Below, piece by piece: positions 8,093 to 16,610 of a stretch of DNA of 64,000 nt. The notes below the pieces were generated by a model that had not been told where the DNA came from, searched no databases, and saw only the letters and a list, made by a program, of their open reading frames with translations. This DNA is from an uncultured Elusimicrobiales bacterium. Its GTDB lineage: Bacteria > Elusimicrobiota > Elusimicrobia > Elusimicrobiales > Elusimicrobiaceae. The stretch spans positions 248,001 through 312,000 of the forward strand of contig CALVGG010000002.1 in the NCBI GenBank assembly GCA_944327085.1. Reading direction: 5' to 3'. Within the stretch, counting starts at the first letter, position 1, and every line of letters begins with the position of its first letter. Made by a program: the position numbers and the translations under genes.

Positions 8093-8665
8093 TTAGTCCA
8101 TAGGCACCCCCAAAGCGCGTTCAATAAACAAACAGGTTTCTTTTTTTTGAGTAGCAATCTCTTCTTCGTCTACTTGGTTAAACAGGTAAACTTGTTCGGC
8201 CGCTTCTTCTATACAGCCGATTAATATGCGGACCGTCATTTCCGGCCGGGTACCCACGGCCAGCTGGCGGATGTTTTGATTTAAAAAGTTTTTTATCCAC
8301 TCGTAAATGGGGGCGTATAACGCTTCCCACTTGGTAATATGCTGGCTTTGGGTTAAACCGGTATATAAGAAGGCCAATATATCCCGGTATTTGCCAACGG
8401 CATTAAAAACGGCCTCTACTATTTGGTTTAGCTGCTGCCGGAGGGGGGCCTGCGGGTTTACGGTGCGTTTTATTTCTTTTTCCATTTTGGCCACCATATC
8501 CTGCGCAATGGCCGGCATAACGGCCAGTTTGGAAGGAAAATACAAATAAAACGTGCCCTGGGCCACCCCGGCTTCTTTTACAATGTCTGAAACTTTTGTT
8601 TTTTCTAAACCTTGCTTTTTAAACACCGCCATAGCGGCGTGAACCAATTTTGTTTTGGTATCCAT
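8093..8665 (-). CDS. TetR/AcrR-family transcriptional repressor
   Basis: The 190-residue protein begins MDTKTKLVHAAMAVFKKQGLEKTKVSDIVKEAG, and its HTH recognition helix follows in VAQGTFYLYFPSK, a classic TetR DNA-binding domain. The C-terminal half is the variable ligand-binding and dimerisation domain. The ATG at 8665 has AGAGG upstream. A longer frame to 8713 would start inside the operator palindrome and is rejected. It lies directly upstream of the SMR pair and next to a perfect palindrome over its own -10 box, so it probably represses itself and the exporter. Confidence 0.9.
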   Translation of the reverse strand: MDTKTKLVHAAMAVFKKQGLEKTKVSDIVKEAGVAQGTFYLYFPSKLAVMPAIAQDMVAKMEKEIKRTVNPQAPLRQQLNQIVEAVFNAVGKYRDILAFLYTGLTQSQHITKWEALYAPIYEWIKNFLNQNIRQLAVGTRPEMTVRILIGCIEEAAEQVYLFNQVDEEEIATQKKETCLFIERALGVPMD

Positions 8666-8690
8666 TGAACCTCTTTGCTGTAAAAAAGGT

Positions 8691-8717
8691 GAATATGACT
8701 GACTGTCAGTCATATTC
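8691..8717. promoter_or_regulatory. Perfect 27-base operator palindrome for the TetR regulator
   Basis: Two 13-base arms (8691-8703 and 8705-8717, core ATGACTGAC/GTCAGTCAT) surround a single central base. The palindrome overlaps the -10 box at 8714-8719 and precedes the tetR start codon, the usual geometry for TetR autorepression. Confidence 0.88.
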
Positions 8718-8742
8718 TAGCTGTAAAAATGGCCTTTGTCAA
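8714..8742 (-). promoter_or_regulatory. Sigma-70 promoter of tetR-smr operon
   Basis: The minus strand has TTGACA (8737-8742), a 17-base spacer and TAGAAT (8714-8719), with the operator palindrome covering the -10 and start site. Confidence 0.82.
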
Positions 8743-8778
8743 GGGGGATAAAAGAGCCCTTGTTTACCCCAAAAAAGC

Positions 8779-8784
8779 TATAAT
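8779..8784 (+). promoter_or_regulatory. -10 box (TATAAT) of the GNAT gene, probably leaderless
   Basis: A consensus TATAAT ends six bases before the ATG at 8791. No Shine-Dalgarno sequence is present. Confidence 0.6.
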
Positions 8785-8790
8785 AAAACC

Positions 8791-9327
8791 ATGACATTTT
8801 TACTAAGCCCCGCCCCCGCTCTTTTGCGTCCCGCCCAAAAAGGGGAAGAAAAAACCGCTTTTAATATAATAGAAGCGCGGGTAACGTGGCTGGAACAAAA
8901 AGGCATTAGCCAATGGCCCCGGGGGCATTATTTATCCGTATTTAGCCAGGCCTATTTTAAAAAAGCCCAAGAAAAGGGGACTCTGTGGCTGCTTGAGCAA
9001 AACGGACGCACAGCGGCCTGTGCCGTACTATTGGAGCAGGACGAGCGCTGGGGGCAGGACAATACCCCCGCCTGGTACGTACACAATTTAGCTTCTTGGC
9101 CCCATTGCCCGGGGGCCGGTGCGCAGCTTTTGGCACTGGCCGAGCAGGAAGCCGCCCGCCGCGGCAAACGCTACTTGCGGCTGGACTGCCTAACCGGTGC
9201 CCGTAAATTAAATGCCTATTACCGCACCAAAGGCTACCGCTTTGCCGGGTATTGGAAACAGCCGGAATATCATGGCAACTTGCGCCAAAAATTATTGCAG
9301 ACGGAGGACACCTGTGAAACCGCTTAA
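8791..9327 (+). CDS. GNAT-family N-acetyltransferase
   Basis: The 178-residue product has a GNAT-like core. The strand WYVHNLASWP leads into GAGAQLLALAEQEAARRGKRYLRLDC, where the acetyl-CoA pyrophosphate loop would be PGAGAQ, and LNAYYRTKGYRFAGYW is the conserved final motif. The substrate is unknown. It shares the family of the acetyltransferase at 16108-16608 (both have QKGI(S/N)QW near the N-terminus), so the two are probably paralogues. It overlaps the next gene by 14 bases. Confidence 0.83.
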   Translation: MTFLLSPAPALLRPAQKGEEKTAFNIIEARVTWLEQKGISQWPRGHYLSVFSQAYFKKAQEKGTLWLLEQNGRTAACAVLLEQDERWGQDNTPAWYVHNLASWPHCPGAGAQLLALAEQEAARRGKRYLRLDCLTGARKLNAYYRTKGYRFAGYWKQPEYHGNLRQKLLQTEDTCETA

Positions 9328-9967
9328 CCATTTATTGCTTTCCATATTTTTACTGTTACCGGCCTTTGTATCCGCCCAACAATATACCACGGTAAACGGC
9401 CAAAGGCAATTTGACGATCTGGCCGATTGGGGGGCTTACCACGGGGGGGAGTTTTCTTTAGGTATGGGCCTTACCTCTAGCCCCACCCGTCCGCCCGCAG
9501 GAGGTAATTACACTAAGGACGGAACTGCCGTGGGGGGAACTTTGCTTATTACAATGAACCCTTATATTTCCAGCGGGTTTGATTATACTTATGCGGGGTT
9601 TCGCACCCCGGGCGCGGTAAAAAATATACGCTACACGCTGGAAGCGCAGGAAGTTTTTGCCGCTTTTAAATTTAAATGGAATTTAGCCCGCCGTTTCCGC
9701 CTGTATCTGCCGGTGGGGCTGGGGGCGGCCACCCTGCGCCTTACCCAGCGCAAAGACGATATGGAATACATCCGCGATAAATGGGCTTTTGCCGCCTATG
9801 CGGGTGCCGGGGCGGAAGTGGATATTACGCCTACGGTATTTGCGGGGCTGGAGTATCGCTACGTGCAGCCCTTTATCCAAACCGGTGATTTGGACCCGAT
9901 GGGCGGTTCTTCCCGTTACTTTCAGTTCCATCATCTGTTTTTGCGTTTAGGCAAACGCTTTGATTAA
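9314..9967 (+). CDS. Outer-membrane beta-barrel protein
   Basis: I start this 217-residue protein at the GTG at 9314, since GGAGG lies six bases upstream. The N-terminus is a signal peptide (KPLNHLLLSIFLLLPAFVSA) with likely cleavage after VSA. The remainder alternates aromatic and small residues in amphipathic strands (FSLGMGLT, GGTLLITMNP, AFKFKWNLARRFRLYLPVGLG, VFAGLEYRYVQPF) and ends FLRLGKRFD. This looks like an eight-stranded OmpA-like barrel without a peptidoglycan-binding domain. It is translationally coupled to the GNAT gene. The role is unknown. Confidence 0.75.
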   Translation: MKPLNHLLLSIFLLLPAFVSAQQYTTVNGQRQFDDLADWGAYHGGEFSLGMGLTSSPTRPPAGGNYTKDGTAVGGTLLITMNPYISSGFDYTYAGFRTPGAVKNIRYTLEAQEVFAAFKFKWNLARRFRLYLPVGLGAATLRLTQRKDDMEYIRDKWAFAAYAGAGAEVDITPTVFAGLEYRYVQPFIQTGDLDPMGGSSRYFQFHHLFLRLGKRFD

Positions 9968-10031
9968 TTTTTAGATAAAGCCCCCTTTTGGCGTGTAAAC
10001 AAGCGCTTTTAAGCTGGTTAAAAAGAAAAAT

Positions 10032-10061
10032 AAAAACCCCCGGTTTAGTCCGGGGGTTTTT
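10032..10061. terminator. Bidirectional intrinsic terminator between the barrel gene and proS
   Basis: The 12-bp stem AAAAACCCCCGG with its complement surrounds a six-base loop. T-runs flank it on both strands, so it serves the two convergent genes. Confidence 0.88.
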
Positions 10062-10075
10062 TATAGGTAAGTAAC

Positions 10076-11797
10076 TTATTTTTTAATGATTTGCGCCAGT
10101 TTTTCGGCGGCTTCGGCCAGGTTCCAGCGCACGGCTTCTTTGTCGGTGCGTTTTTTGTATTCGCACTGGCCGTCTTTTACGGTGCGGCTGCTTACCACCA
10201 GACGGTTGGGAATGCCGATTAAGTCCGCATCTTTAAACTTAATGCCGGCGCGTTCGTCGCGGTCGTCCATCAGCACGCTAAGGCCTTTGGCTTCCAGCGC
10301 GGCGGAAATTTCGTCCGCGTGTTTTTTAACGTCCGGGTTGGAGTCATAATCAATGGCTACCAGGCACACGTCAAACGGGGCAATCGGCTCGGGCCAGATG
10401 ATGCCGTTATCGTCGTGAGATTGTTCAATGGCGGCGGCCACCACGCGGCTTACACCAATGCCGTAGCAGCCCATAATCATGGGTTGGGCTTTTTGGTTTT
10501 CGTCCAGATAGGTAGCGCCCATGGCGGCGGAATATTTGGTGCCCAGTTTAAACACGTGGCCCACTTCAATACCGCGCGTAAATTGGAAGGGTTTGCCGCA
10601 GCGGGGGCACAAATCGCCGGCGGAGGCAATTTTTAAATCGGCGTATACGTCTACCTTGATATCGCGCAAGGGGGTTACGTTTTTGGTGTGTACGTCTTTT
10701 TCGTTCCCGCCGGAAATGCCGTTTACCACGCCTTTTACGTAATTATCGGCATAGATCATAATTTCCGGATGTTTTTCTTTTAAGCCCTGCGCACCCGCAA
10801 AGCCCACAAAAGAACCCGTAACCTGGGTGTAGGTTTCTTCGTCCGCTTTTACCAGTTCCGTGCATTTAAGCAAGGTGCGGAATTTGGGCTCGTTAAGTTC
10901 GTGATCCCCGCGCACCAGGGCCACCACGGGTTTACCGTCCGCCATAAACAGTAACAGTTTAATCAGCTTGCTGGTGGGAACATGCAACATGTTGGCTACG
11001 TCTTCAATGGTGTAGGCCTTGGGGGTGGAAACTTTTTCCATCGGCAAGAGTTCAGCCTCGTTAATGGGGGCAAACTCGGGGCATTTTACTTCGGCTTTTT
11101 CCGTATTGGCGGCGTAACCGCAGGAGCAGTCCGCAATGGCGTCTTCGCCGTTATCAGCAAGTACCATAAATTCGTGCGAGAAGTTACCGCCAATGGCGCC
11201 GGTGTCGGCCTCTACGGCTTTGAATTTAAACCCACAGCGGGTAAATACGCGCTGGTAAGCGTCGTACATGCGTTGGTACCAGTCCGAGGCGTCCGCATCC
11301 GTGGCGCAGAAAGAGTAGGCATCTTTCATATAAAACTCTCTGGCGCGCATAACGCCAAAGCGGGGGCGGATTTCATCGCGAAATTTAGTGCCAAACTGAT
11401 ACAGGCATTTGGGCAGCTGTTTGTAAGAGGAAATGTCTTTTCTTACTAAATCGGTGATAACTTCTTCGGCCGTGGGGGCTACGCAGAATTCGCCGCCTTT
11501 GCGGTCTTTCAGTTTTAACAGCTGGTCCCCAAAGTGGGCCCAACGGCCGGTTTCTTCCCACAGTTCTTTGGGTTGGATAACGGGCAGCCACAGCTCGCAC
11601 GCGCCGGCGCGGTCCATTTCTTCGCGTATGATTTGCTCCACTTTTTTAAGCACTTTCATACCTAACGGCAGCCATTCATACAGCCCGCTGGCCAGCTTGC
11701 GTATTAAGCCGGCGCGTATCATTAGTTTGGCGGAAATGTTATCGGCGTCTTTCGGCGCTTCTTTTAAAGTGGGGATATAATAATTTGAGAGTTTCAT
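10076..11797 (-). CDS. proS: Prolyl-tRNA synthetase (bacterial type, with editing insertion)
   Basis: The 573-residue class II synthetase charges tRNA-Pro. Motif 1 is around GLYEWLPLGMKVLKKVEQIIREEM, motif 2 is FRDEIRPRFGVMRAREFYMKDAYSF, and motif 3 is GCYGIGVSRVVAAAIEQ. The large insertion between motifs 2 and 3 (about residues 230-390) is the INS domain that edits mis-acylated Ala-tRNA. The C-terminal anticodon-binding domain ends AEKLAQIIKK. AAGGAAAA precedes the ATG. It is the last gene of the cdsA-dxr-rseP-ispG-proS string. Confidence 0.97.
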   Translation of the reverse strand: MKLSNYYIPTLKEAPKDADNISAKLMIRAGLIRKLASGLYEWLPLGMKVLKKVEQIIREEMDRAGACELWLPVIQPKELWEETGRWAHFGDQLLKLKDRKGGEFCVAPTAEEVITDLVRKDISSYKQLPKCLYQFGTKFRDEIRPRFGVMRAREFYMKDAYSFCATDADASDWYQRMYDAYQRVFTRCGFKFKAVEADTGAIGGNFSHEFMVLADNGEDAIADCSCGYAANTEKAEVKCPEFAPINEAELLPMEKVSTPKAYTIEDVANMLHVPTSKLIKLLLFMADGKPVVALVRGDHELNEPKFRTLLKCTELVKADEETYTQVTGSFVGFAGAQGLKEKHPEIMIYADNYVKGVVNGISGGNEKDVHTKNVTPLRDIKVDVYADLKIASAGDLCPRCGKPFQFTRGIEVGHVFKLGTKYSAAMGATYLDENQKAQPMIMGCYGIGVSRVVAAAIEQSHDDNGIIWPEPIAPFDVCLVAIDYDSNPDVKKHADEISAALEAKGLSVLMDDRDERAGIKFKDADLIGIPNRLVVSSRTVKDGQCEYKKRTDKEAVRWNLAEAAEKLAQIIKK

Positions 11798-11813
11798 TTT
11801 TTGTTTTCCTTTT

Positions 11814-12896
11814 TTATTTTTTCCAAGTATTAATTTTGTCTATTAAAAAATCTACCCATTTTTCCTGGGGGAGTTTAAACATGGTTTGGCCTTTTTCAAA
11901 ATACAAACCTTCACCCACGCCGCCGGCAATGCCAAAGTCGGCGTCGCGCGCTTCGCCCGGGCCGTTTACCACGCAGCCCATAACGGCAATTTTAAGGCCG
12001 GTTGCTTTTTGCAGCAGGGCTTTATCGTTATAAATGCGTTCTTCCAGCGCGTGCACGGTGTCTTTTACGTTTACCTGGGTGCGCCCGCAGGTGGGGCAGG
12101 AAATTAAATTGGGCCCGTATTCCCGCAAACCCAACGCTTTTAAAATTTCATACGCGGCGCGTACCTGCATGCGGGGGTCTTCCGTCAAGGATACGCGGAT
12201 GGTGGCCCCAATGCCTTTTTGCAACAGCGTCCCTAACGCAATGGCGCTTTTTACCGTGCCGCTTAAAAAGCTGCCGGCTTCGGTAAGGCCGATGTGCAGG
12301 GGAATATCGCTCTGCGAGGCAAGGAGCTCGTTGGCTTTTAAGGTGCGGTAGAAATTATCGGACTTTAAAGACACCACCACATCGTGGAAATTAAGCTGTT
12401 CCAGCACGTTGGCCTGCTCTAACGCTTCCTGCACCATTACTTCGGCCCATTTGTCGTCCGTCAGTTCCACCTGGCCGGATACGCTTTTTAAATATTTTAC
12501 AGACCCCGCGTTTACCCCAATGCGTATGGCTACTCCGTGGTCCTTACAGGCGCGCACCACTTCTTTGGTGTTTTCGATACTGCCAATATTGCCGGGGTTG
12601 ATGCGCACTTTGTCTACACCTTGTTTTACGGCTTCCAAGGCCAGTTTGTAATCAAAATGAATGTCCGCCACCAGGGGGGAGTGAATGCGTTTTTTAATCT
12701 CGCCAATGGCTTTGGCCGCCTGCATATCCGGCACGGCCACGCGGTTGATTTCACAGCCGGCGTTTTCCAGCAGGTTAATTTGGCGGGCGGTGGCTTGCGC
12801 GTCGCGCGTATCGGTATTGCACATGCTTTGCACGCGCACGGGGTGGCCGGTTCCCAGTGTATAAGGGCCTACTTTTACCAATCTGGTTTTATACAT
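11814..12896 (-). CDS. ispG: 4-hydroxy-3-methylbut-2-en-1-yl diphosphate synthase IspG (GcpE)
   Basis: The 360-residue iron-sulfur enzyme of the MEP isoprenoid pathway converts MEcPP to HMBPP. It starts with VKVGPYTLGTGHPVRVQSM and shows the TIM-barrel repeat pattern. The [4Fe-4S] cysteines are in ISCPTCGRTQVN and in MGCVVNGPGEARDAD. It is adjacent to dxr and rseP, so this operon carries two MEP-pathway steps together with undecaprenyl diphosphate synthase further upstream. Confidence 0.96.
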   Translation of the reverse strand: MYKTRLVKVGPYTLGTGHPVRVQSMCNTDTRDAQATARQINLLENAGCEINRVAVPDMQAAKAIGEIKKRIHSPLVADIHFDYKLALEAVKQGVDKVRINPGNIGSIENTKEVVRACKDHGVAIRIGVNAGSVKYLKSVSGQVELTDDKWAEVMVQEALEQANVLEQLNFHDVVVSLKSDNFYRTLKANELLASQSDIPLHIGLTEAGSFLSGTVKSAIALGTLLQKGIGATIRVSLTEDPRMQVRAAYEILKALGLREYGPNLISCPTCGRTQVNVKDTVHALEERIYNDKALLQKATGLKIAVMGCVVNGPGEARDADFGIAGGVGEGLYFEKGQTMFKLPQEKWVDFLIDKINTWKK

Positions 12897-14036
12897 TTAG
12901 TTTGCCTCTTGGGGTTGTTCGGTTTTTTGGGGGGGGTCGGTCTCCCCGGGGGTGGCGGTAGCCTCGGCCGCGGCCGGCGCTTTGGGCGCAAAGAAAATGC
13001 GCTTTACGTCTGAATAAGACGCATACAGTACCAGCAGTATTAACGCATAGAAGCCGCAGTTCATGGCCGCGTTTACCACCCGCTCACTGGGCAGTTTGCC
13101 GGTTAAGCCTTCCAGCAAAAATACCAGGGCGTAACCGCCGTCCAATATCGGGATGGGAAATAAGTTAAACATACCCACCGCCAGGGATAACATCCCAATT
13201 AAAAATATAAAGTTTACCAGTTCCCCGTGCGCCGTTTTATGGATGATGTTTACTATGCCTATGGGGCCGGCCAAATCCGGCGCTTTTTTATGGGTGAAGC
13301 TTTCCCACAAGGAAACTAAAGAAAATTTGGTCCAATACCAGCACTGGTATACACCCAGCCAGGCGGACTGAAAAAATCCCACGGGCTTCATTACCGGGGC
13401 TACCATAATGCCGATAATATGGGGTTGGTCGGCCAGAAAATCCGCATCTTTTAAGGTAAAGCTGAGGGTGTCTTCCCCGCGTTTTACGCTTAAAGTTAAA
13501 TCGTTCTGGCGGGCCTGCACGGCGGGGGTTAAATCCTTCCAGGAGGAAATTTCCTTCCCGTCCACGGTTAAAATCAGGTCGCCCTCTTTCAGTCCGGCCT
13601 TGGCTGCGGGGTAGTTTTCGCTCACGGCTCCCACCCGGGCCGGCAGCAGGGAGGGGTCCGTCTCCGGCATGCCTTTTACATAAATAATCCCCGCAAAAAT
13701 AACGGCCGCCAACACATAGTTAAACAAAGCGCCGTTTACTACCATAAAAAATTTTGCGTACCAGGGCTTTGCGGCAAATTCATAAGGCTTGGGGCCTTCT
13801 TTGGCGTCTTTGGGGTGAAACATCTGCCCCGCAGGTTCCACAAACCCGCCAAAGGGGATGGCGCGGATTTGGTAGTCCGTATCGCCTTTTTTCTTATGCC
13901 ATAAAATTTTGCCAAACCCAAAAGAAAATTCATTCACGCGTATGCCGGTTAAGCGGCAGGCCAAAAAGTGCCCGAATTCGTGAATAATTACAATGGGGCT
14001 GAGAACAACAATAACAGCTAAAACGGATAAAAGCAT
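12897..14036 (-). CDS. rseP: RseP-type site-2 intramembrane zinc metalloprotease
   Basis: The 379-residue inner-membrane protease carries HEFGH at residues 19-23 in its first helix. A single PDZ domain lies near residues 125-205 (AAKAGLKEGDLILTVDGKEISSW), and the second active-site motif NLFPIPILDGG is near residue 295. Several membrane helices surround the active site. The C-terminal tail is Ala/Pro/Gln-rich. RseP homologues cut anti-sigma factors and clear signal-peptide remnants. GGAGGAAG precedes the ATG. The position between dxr and ispG matches many other bacteria. Confidence 0.94.
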   Translation of the reverse strand: MLLSVLAVIVVLSPIVIIHEFGHFLACRLTGIRVNEFSFGFGKILWHKKKGDTDYQIRAIPFGGFVEPAGQMFHPKDAKEGPKPYEFAAKPWYAKFFMVVNGALFNYVLAAVIFAGIIYVKGMPETDPSLLPARVGAVSENYPAAKAGLKEGDLILTVDGKEISSWKDLTPAVQARQNDLTLSVKRGEDTLSFTLKDADFLADQPHIIGIMVAPVMKPVGFFQSAWLGVYQCWYWTKFSLVSLWESFTHKKAPDLAGPIGIVNIIHKTAHGELVNFIFLIGMLSLAVGMFNLFPIPILDGGYALVFLLEGLTGKLPSERVVNAAMNCGFYALILLVLYASYSDVKRIFFAPKAPAAAEATATPGETDPPQKTEQPQEAN

Positions 14037-14044
14037 TCTTCCTC

Positions 14045-15241
14045 CTAAATAAAGGCTTTGCGGTAGGTTTTAGCCTGCAGCGCGGCCTGGGCGGTTTCGC
14101 GCGCCAGGGCGTCGGCCTCGGCCGCTTGGTTTAAGTTTACCTTTCCGCCGGTGCTGTGCGTATTTTTAAGCACGGTGTAAATTAATTTGGGAATATCCGT
14201 AAATTTAATTTCCTCTTTTAAAAACGCGTCCACGGCCACTTCGTCCGCCGCGCTTAAGGCCGCAGGGTATGTACCGCCCAGGCGGTAAGCCTCAAATGCC
14301 AAAGCCAGGCAGGGAAAGCGTTCAAAATCCGGCTCCATAAATTCCAGCTTGGCCACTTCAAACAGGTTTAATTTTTGGGCCGGGTTGGGTTTGCGCTCCG
14401 GGTATGTGATGGCGTATTGTATGGGCAGGCGCATATCCGGCGCACCCATTTGCGCAAGGATAGACCCGTCCATATATTCCACCGCCGAGTGTATGATGGA
14501 CTGCGGATGAATGACAATTTGCACTTTTTCTTCCGGCAGGTTAAAAAGGTTCATAATTTCAATGGCTTCAAAGCCTTTGTTCATTAAGGTGGCGGAGTCT
14601 ATCGTAATTTTTTTGCCCATCGTCCAGCGCGGGTGTTTGAGGGCTTCCTGCGGGGTTACGGTGGACAGGGCCGCTTTGCGTTTGGCAAAAGGCCCGCCGG
14701 ACGCCGTTAAAAATATGCGGGAAATGCTGGCAGCCATTTTGTTGTAGGAGTGTTCATCCACCCCCGTTAAACATTGGAAAATGGCCGACGGTTCGCTGTC
14801 TACCGGAATGATGGACGCTTCCCAGCGTTCGCATTCTTCCATAATGGTTTTTCCGGCCATTACCATGGGCTCTTTATTGGCCAGGGCAATGGTTTTGCCG
14901 GCTTTAATGGCGCTTACCAAAGGCATAAAGCCCACCGCGCCCACCAGGCCGTTAATTACCAAATCGGCCGACGGCAAAGACGCCAAAAAAGTAAAACTTT
15001 CCATTTCCGGCGGCAAAAGGCGGGTGCCCTTGGGCATTTGGCCTTTGGCCTGCTCGTAGGACTGGGGGTTCATCAAGGCGGCAAAGCGGGGTTTAAAGGC
15101 ATGCACCTGTTTTAAAAACAAGTCCACATTATTATTGGCCGTTAACGCAATTACACGGTATCCGTCCCCCAAACCAGCAATACAGGAAAGGGAGGACGTC
15201 CCGATAGACCCGGTGGAACCTAAAATAACAATGTTTTTCAT
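14045..15241 (-). CDS. dxr: 1-deoxy-D-xylulose 5-phosphate reductoisomerase
   Basis: The 398-residue enzyme makes 2-C-methyl-D-erythritol 4-phosphate, the first committed step of the MEP pathway. The NADPH-binding motif is GSTGSIG at residues 8-14. The catalytic region includes ALANKEPMVMAG, PVDSEPSAIFQCL and TASGGPFA, and MNKGFEAIEIMNLF follows. It overlaps the end of cdsA by four bases. Confidence 0.97.
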   Translation of the reverse strand: MKNIVILGSTGSIGTSSLSCIAGLGDGYRVIALTANNNVDLFLKQVHAFKPRFAALMNPQSYEQAKGQMPKGTRLLPPEMESFTFLASLPSADLVINGLVGAVGFMPLVSAIKAGKTIALANKEPMVMAGKTIMEECERWEASIIPVDSEPSAIFQCLTGVDEHSYNKMAASISRIFLTASGGPFAKRKAALSTVTPQEALKHPRWTMGKKITIDSATLMNKGFEAIEIMNLFNLPEEKVQIVIHPQSIIHSAVEYMDGSILAQMGAPDMRLPIQYAITYPERKPNPAQKLNLFEVAKLEFMEPDFERFPCLALAFEAYRLGGTYPAALSAADEVAVDAFLKEEIKFTDIPKLIYTVLKNTHSTGGKVNLNQAAEADALARETAQAALQAKTYRKAFI

Positions 15242-16056
15242 AACGTGTACAGCACCGTATAATAAAACACGGGGGCCAGCAAAAGGTAGGAGTCAAACCG
15301 GTCCAAAAAACCGCCGTGGCCGGGGAGCAGGTTAGAAGAGTCCTTCACCCCCATGGAGCGTTTAAGCACGGATTCGGCCAAGTCAGACACTTGCCCGATA
15401 ACCGCCACCAATAACCCCATCAGCACCGCAGTTTGCACGCTGAACAAAGTGGGCAGCAGCAGTTTTTGCATAACAATGGCTGCCACTACGGCCAGCACGG
15501 TGCCGCCGATGGCGCCTTCCCAGGTTTTTTTGGGGCTTACTTCCTGGTTTAATTTATGGCGGCCCAAAAAGCGGCCGGTAAAATAGGCGCCCGTATCACA
15601 CACCCAGACGGTGATGAACATAAAGAAAGTTAAATATTCGCCGTAGTGGGCAATTTCGCGTATATTAATTAAATGGGCTAAAGACCACGGAATTAAAAAC
15701 ACGCCCGTAAACGTATTGCAAACCCGTTCCCAAGAGCGGTGCGGGGTTAAAATTTCCACAAATAAAATGCCAAATATAATAATGCTTACGGCCAGCGGAT
15801 AGAGGTTATCGGGCATATCCAGCCCTTCCAAATGGGTGCGCCCCAATACGGCGGCCACCGCCATTAACAGACCGAAAAACAACAGGCTGAAACGATGCAC
15901 CGGCTGTTTGCCGGCGGTAAGCGCAAGCCCGTATTCATACAGGCACAGCGCAATGATACAGGCCACCAGGGCCATATAGAAAAAACCGCCGTAATGAATG
16001 GCGGGAAGTATAACGCCTAAGCCGATAACGGCGGTGATCACTCTGGGTAATAGCAT
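15238..16056 (-). CDS. cdsA: Phosphatidate cytidylyltransferase CdsA
   Basis: The 272-residue multi-pass inner-membrane enzyme converts phosphatidic acid and CTP to CDP-diacylglycerol. The C-terminal signature is clear: VCDTGAYFTGRFLGRHKLNQEVSPKKTWEGAIGG, then SVLKRSMGVKDSSNLLPGHGGFLDRFDS. An extended -10 box ends six bases before the ATG, so a leaderless promoter probably drives cdsA-dxr-rseP-ispG-proS. Confidence 0.95.
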   Translation of the reverse strand: MLLPRVITAVIGLGVILPAIHYGGFFYMALVACIIALCLYEYGLALTAGKQPVHRFSLLFFGLLMAVAAVLGRTHLEGLDMPDNLYPLAVSIIIFGILFVEILTPHRSWERVCNTFTGVFLIPWSLAHLINIREIAHYGEYLTFFMFITVWVCDTGAYFTGRFLGRHKLNQEVSPKKTWEGAIGGTVLAVVAAIVMQKLLLPTLFSVQTAVLMGLLVAVIGQVSDLAESVLKRSMGVKDSSNLLPGHGGFLDRFDSYLLLAPVFYYTVLYTL

Positions 16057-16062
16057 ATATTT

Positions 16063-16071
16063 ATTTTAGCA
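16063..16071 (-). promoter_or_regulatory. Extended -10 promoter (TGCTAAAAT) of the cdsA operon
   Basis: The minus strand reads TGCTAAAAT followed by six bases and the cdsA ATG, with no ribosome-binding site. The transcript is probably leaderless. Confidence 0.62.
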
Positions 16072-16107
16072 TAATTCCCGCAGGGGCGCAGACGCAAAAA
16101 TGGCAGA

Positions 16108-16608
16108 TTAAACCAGTTTTTCAAAAGCGGAGCGTTTGCCGTGTTTGCGCACAAAAATGGTGCCGCAGGGGGTAAAGCCGCTTTTTTGCAGCAAAGTGCG
16201 GGTGGGAAGGTTTTGTTCGTGCGTGTCTACCCGTATGGAACGCATGCCTTGTTTGCGGGCTTCTTGCTCGGCATATTCCAGCACGGCCGTGGCCAGGCCT
16301 TTGCGGCGCATGGAGGGCAAAACCGCCAGGCGGTGTACCACGCCGTACGGGCCGGAACAAAGCCAGGCGCCGTTATAAATGGCGGTATAAAAAGGGTCAT
16401 CGCAAAAGCAGAGGGCAAAATAACCCACGGGTTGTTGGGCTTGCTCAATAATATAGGCGTAGCCGCGGGAAAGGTCTTTTTCCAAATCGCTCAGGGCGGG
16501 GTAGCCGTCTTGCCATTGGTTAATGCCTTTTTGGCGGAATTCTTCCCGTACTTGGCAGATGATATCAAAAGCGGGGGCAATATCTGCCCGGGTACAGGGG
16601 CGTATCAT
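16108..16608 (-). CDS. GNAT-family N-acetyltransferase
   Basis: The 166-residue protein begins MIRPCTRADIAPAFDI and contains the GNAT acetyl-CoA site as VHRLAVLPSMRRKGLATAVLEYAE. It ends with RTLLQKSGFTPCGTIFV. GGAGAA upstream supports the ATG at 16608, immediately after the alkD-like stop. A frame opening further upstream lacks such a signal. The substrate is unknown. It shares an N-terminal QKGINQW-type motif with the acetyltransferase at 8791. Confidence 0.87.
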   Translation of the reverse strand: MIRPCTRADIAPAFDIICQVREEFRQKGINQWQDGYPALSDLEKDLSRGYAYIIEQAQQPVGYFALCFCDDPFYTAIYNGAWLCSGPYGVVHRLAVLPSMRRKGLATAVLEYAEQEARKQGMRSIRVDTHEQNLPTRTLLQKSGFTPCGTIFVRKHGKRSAFEKLV

Positions 16609-16610
16609 AT

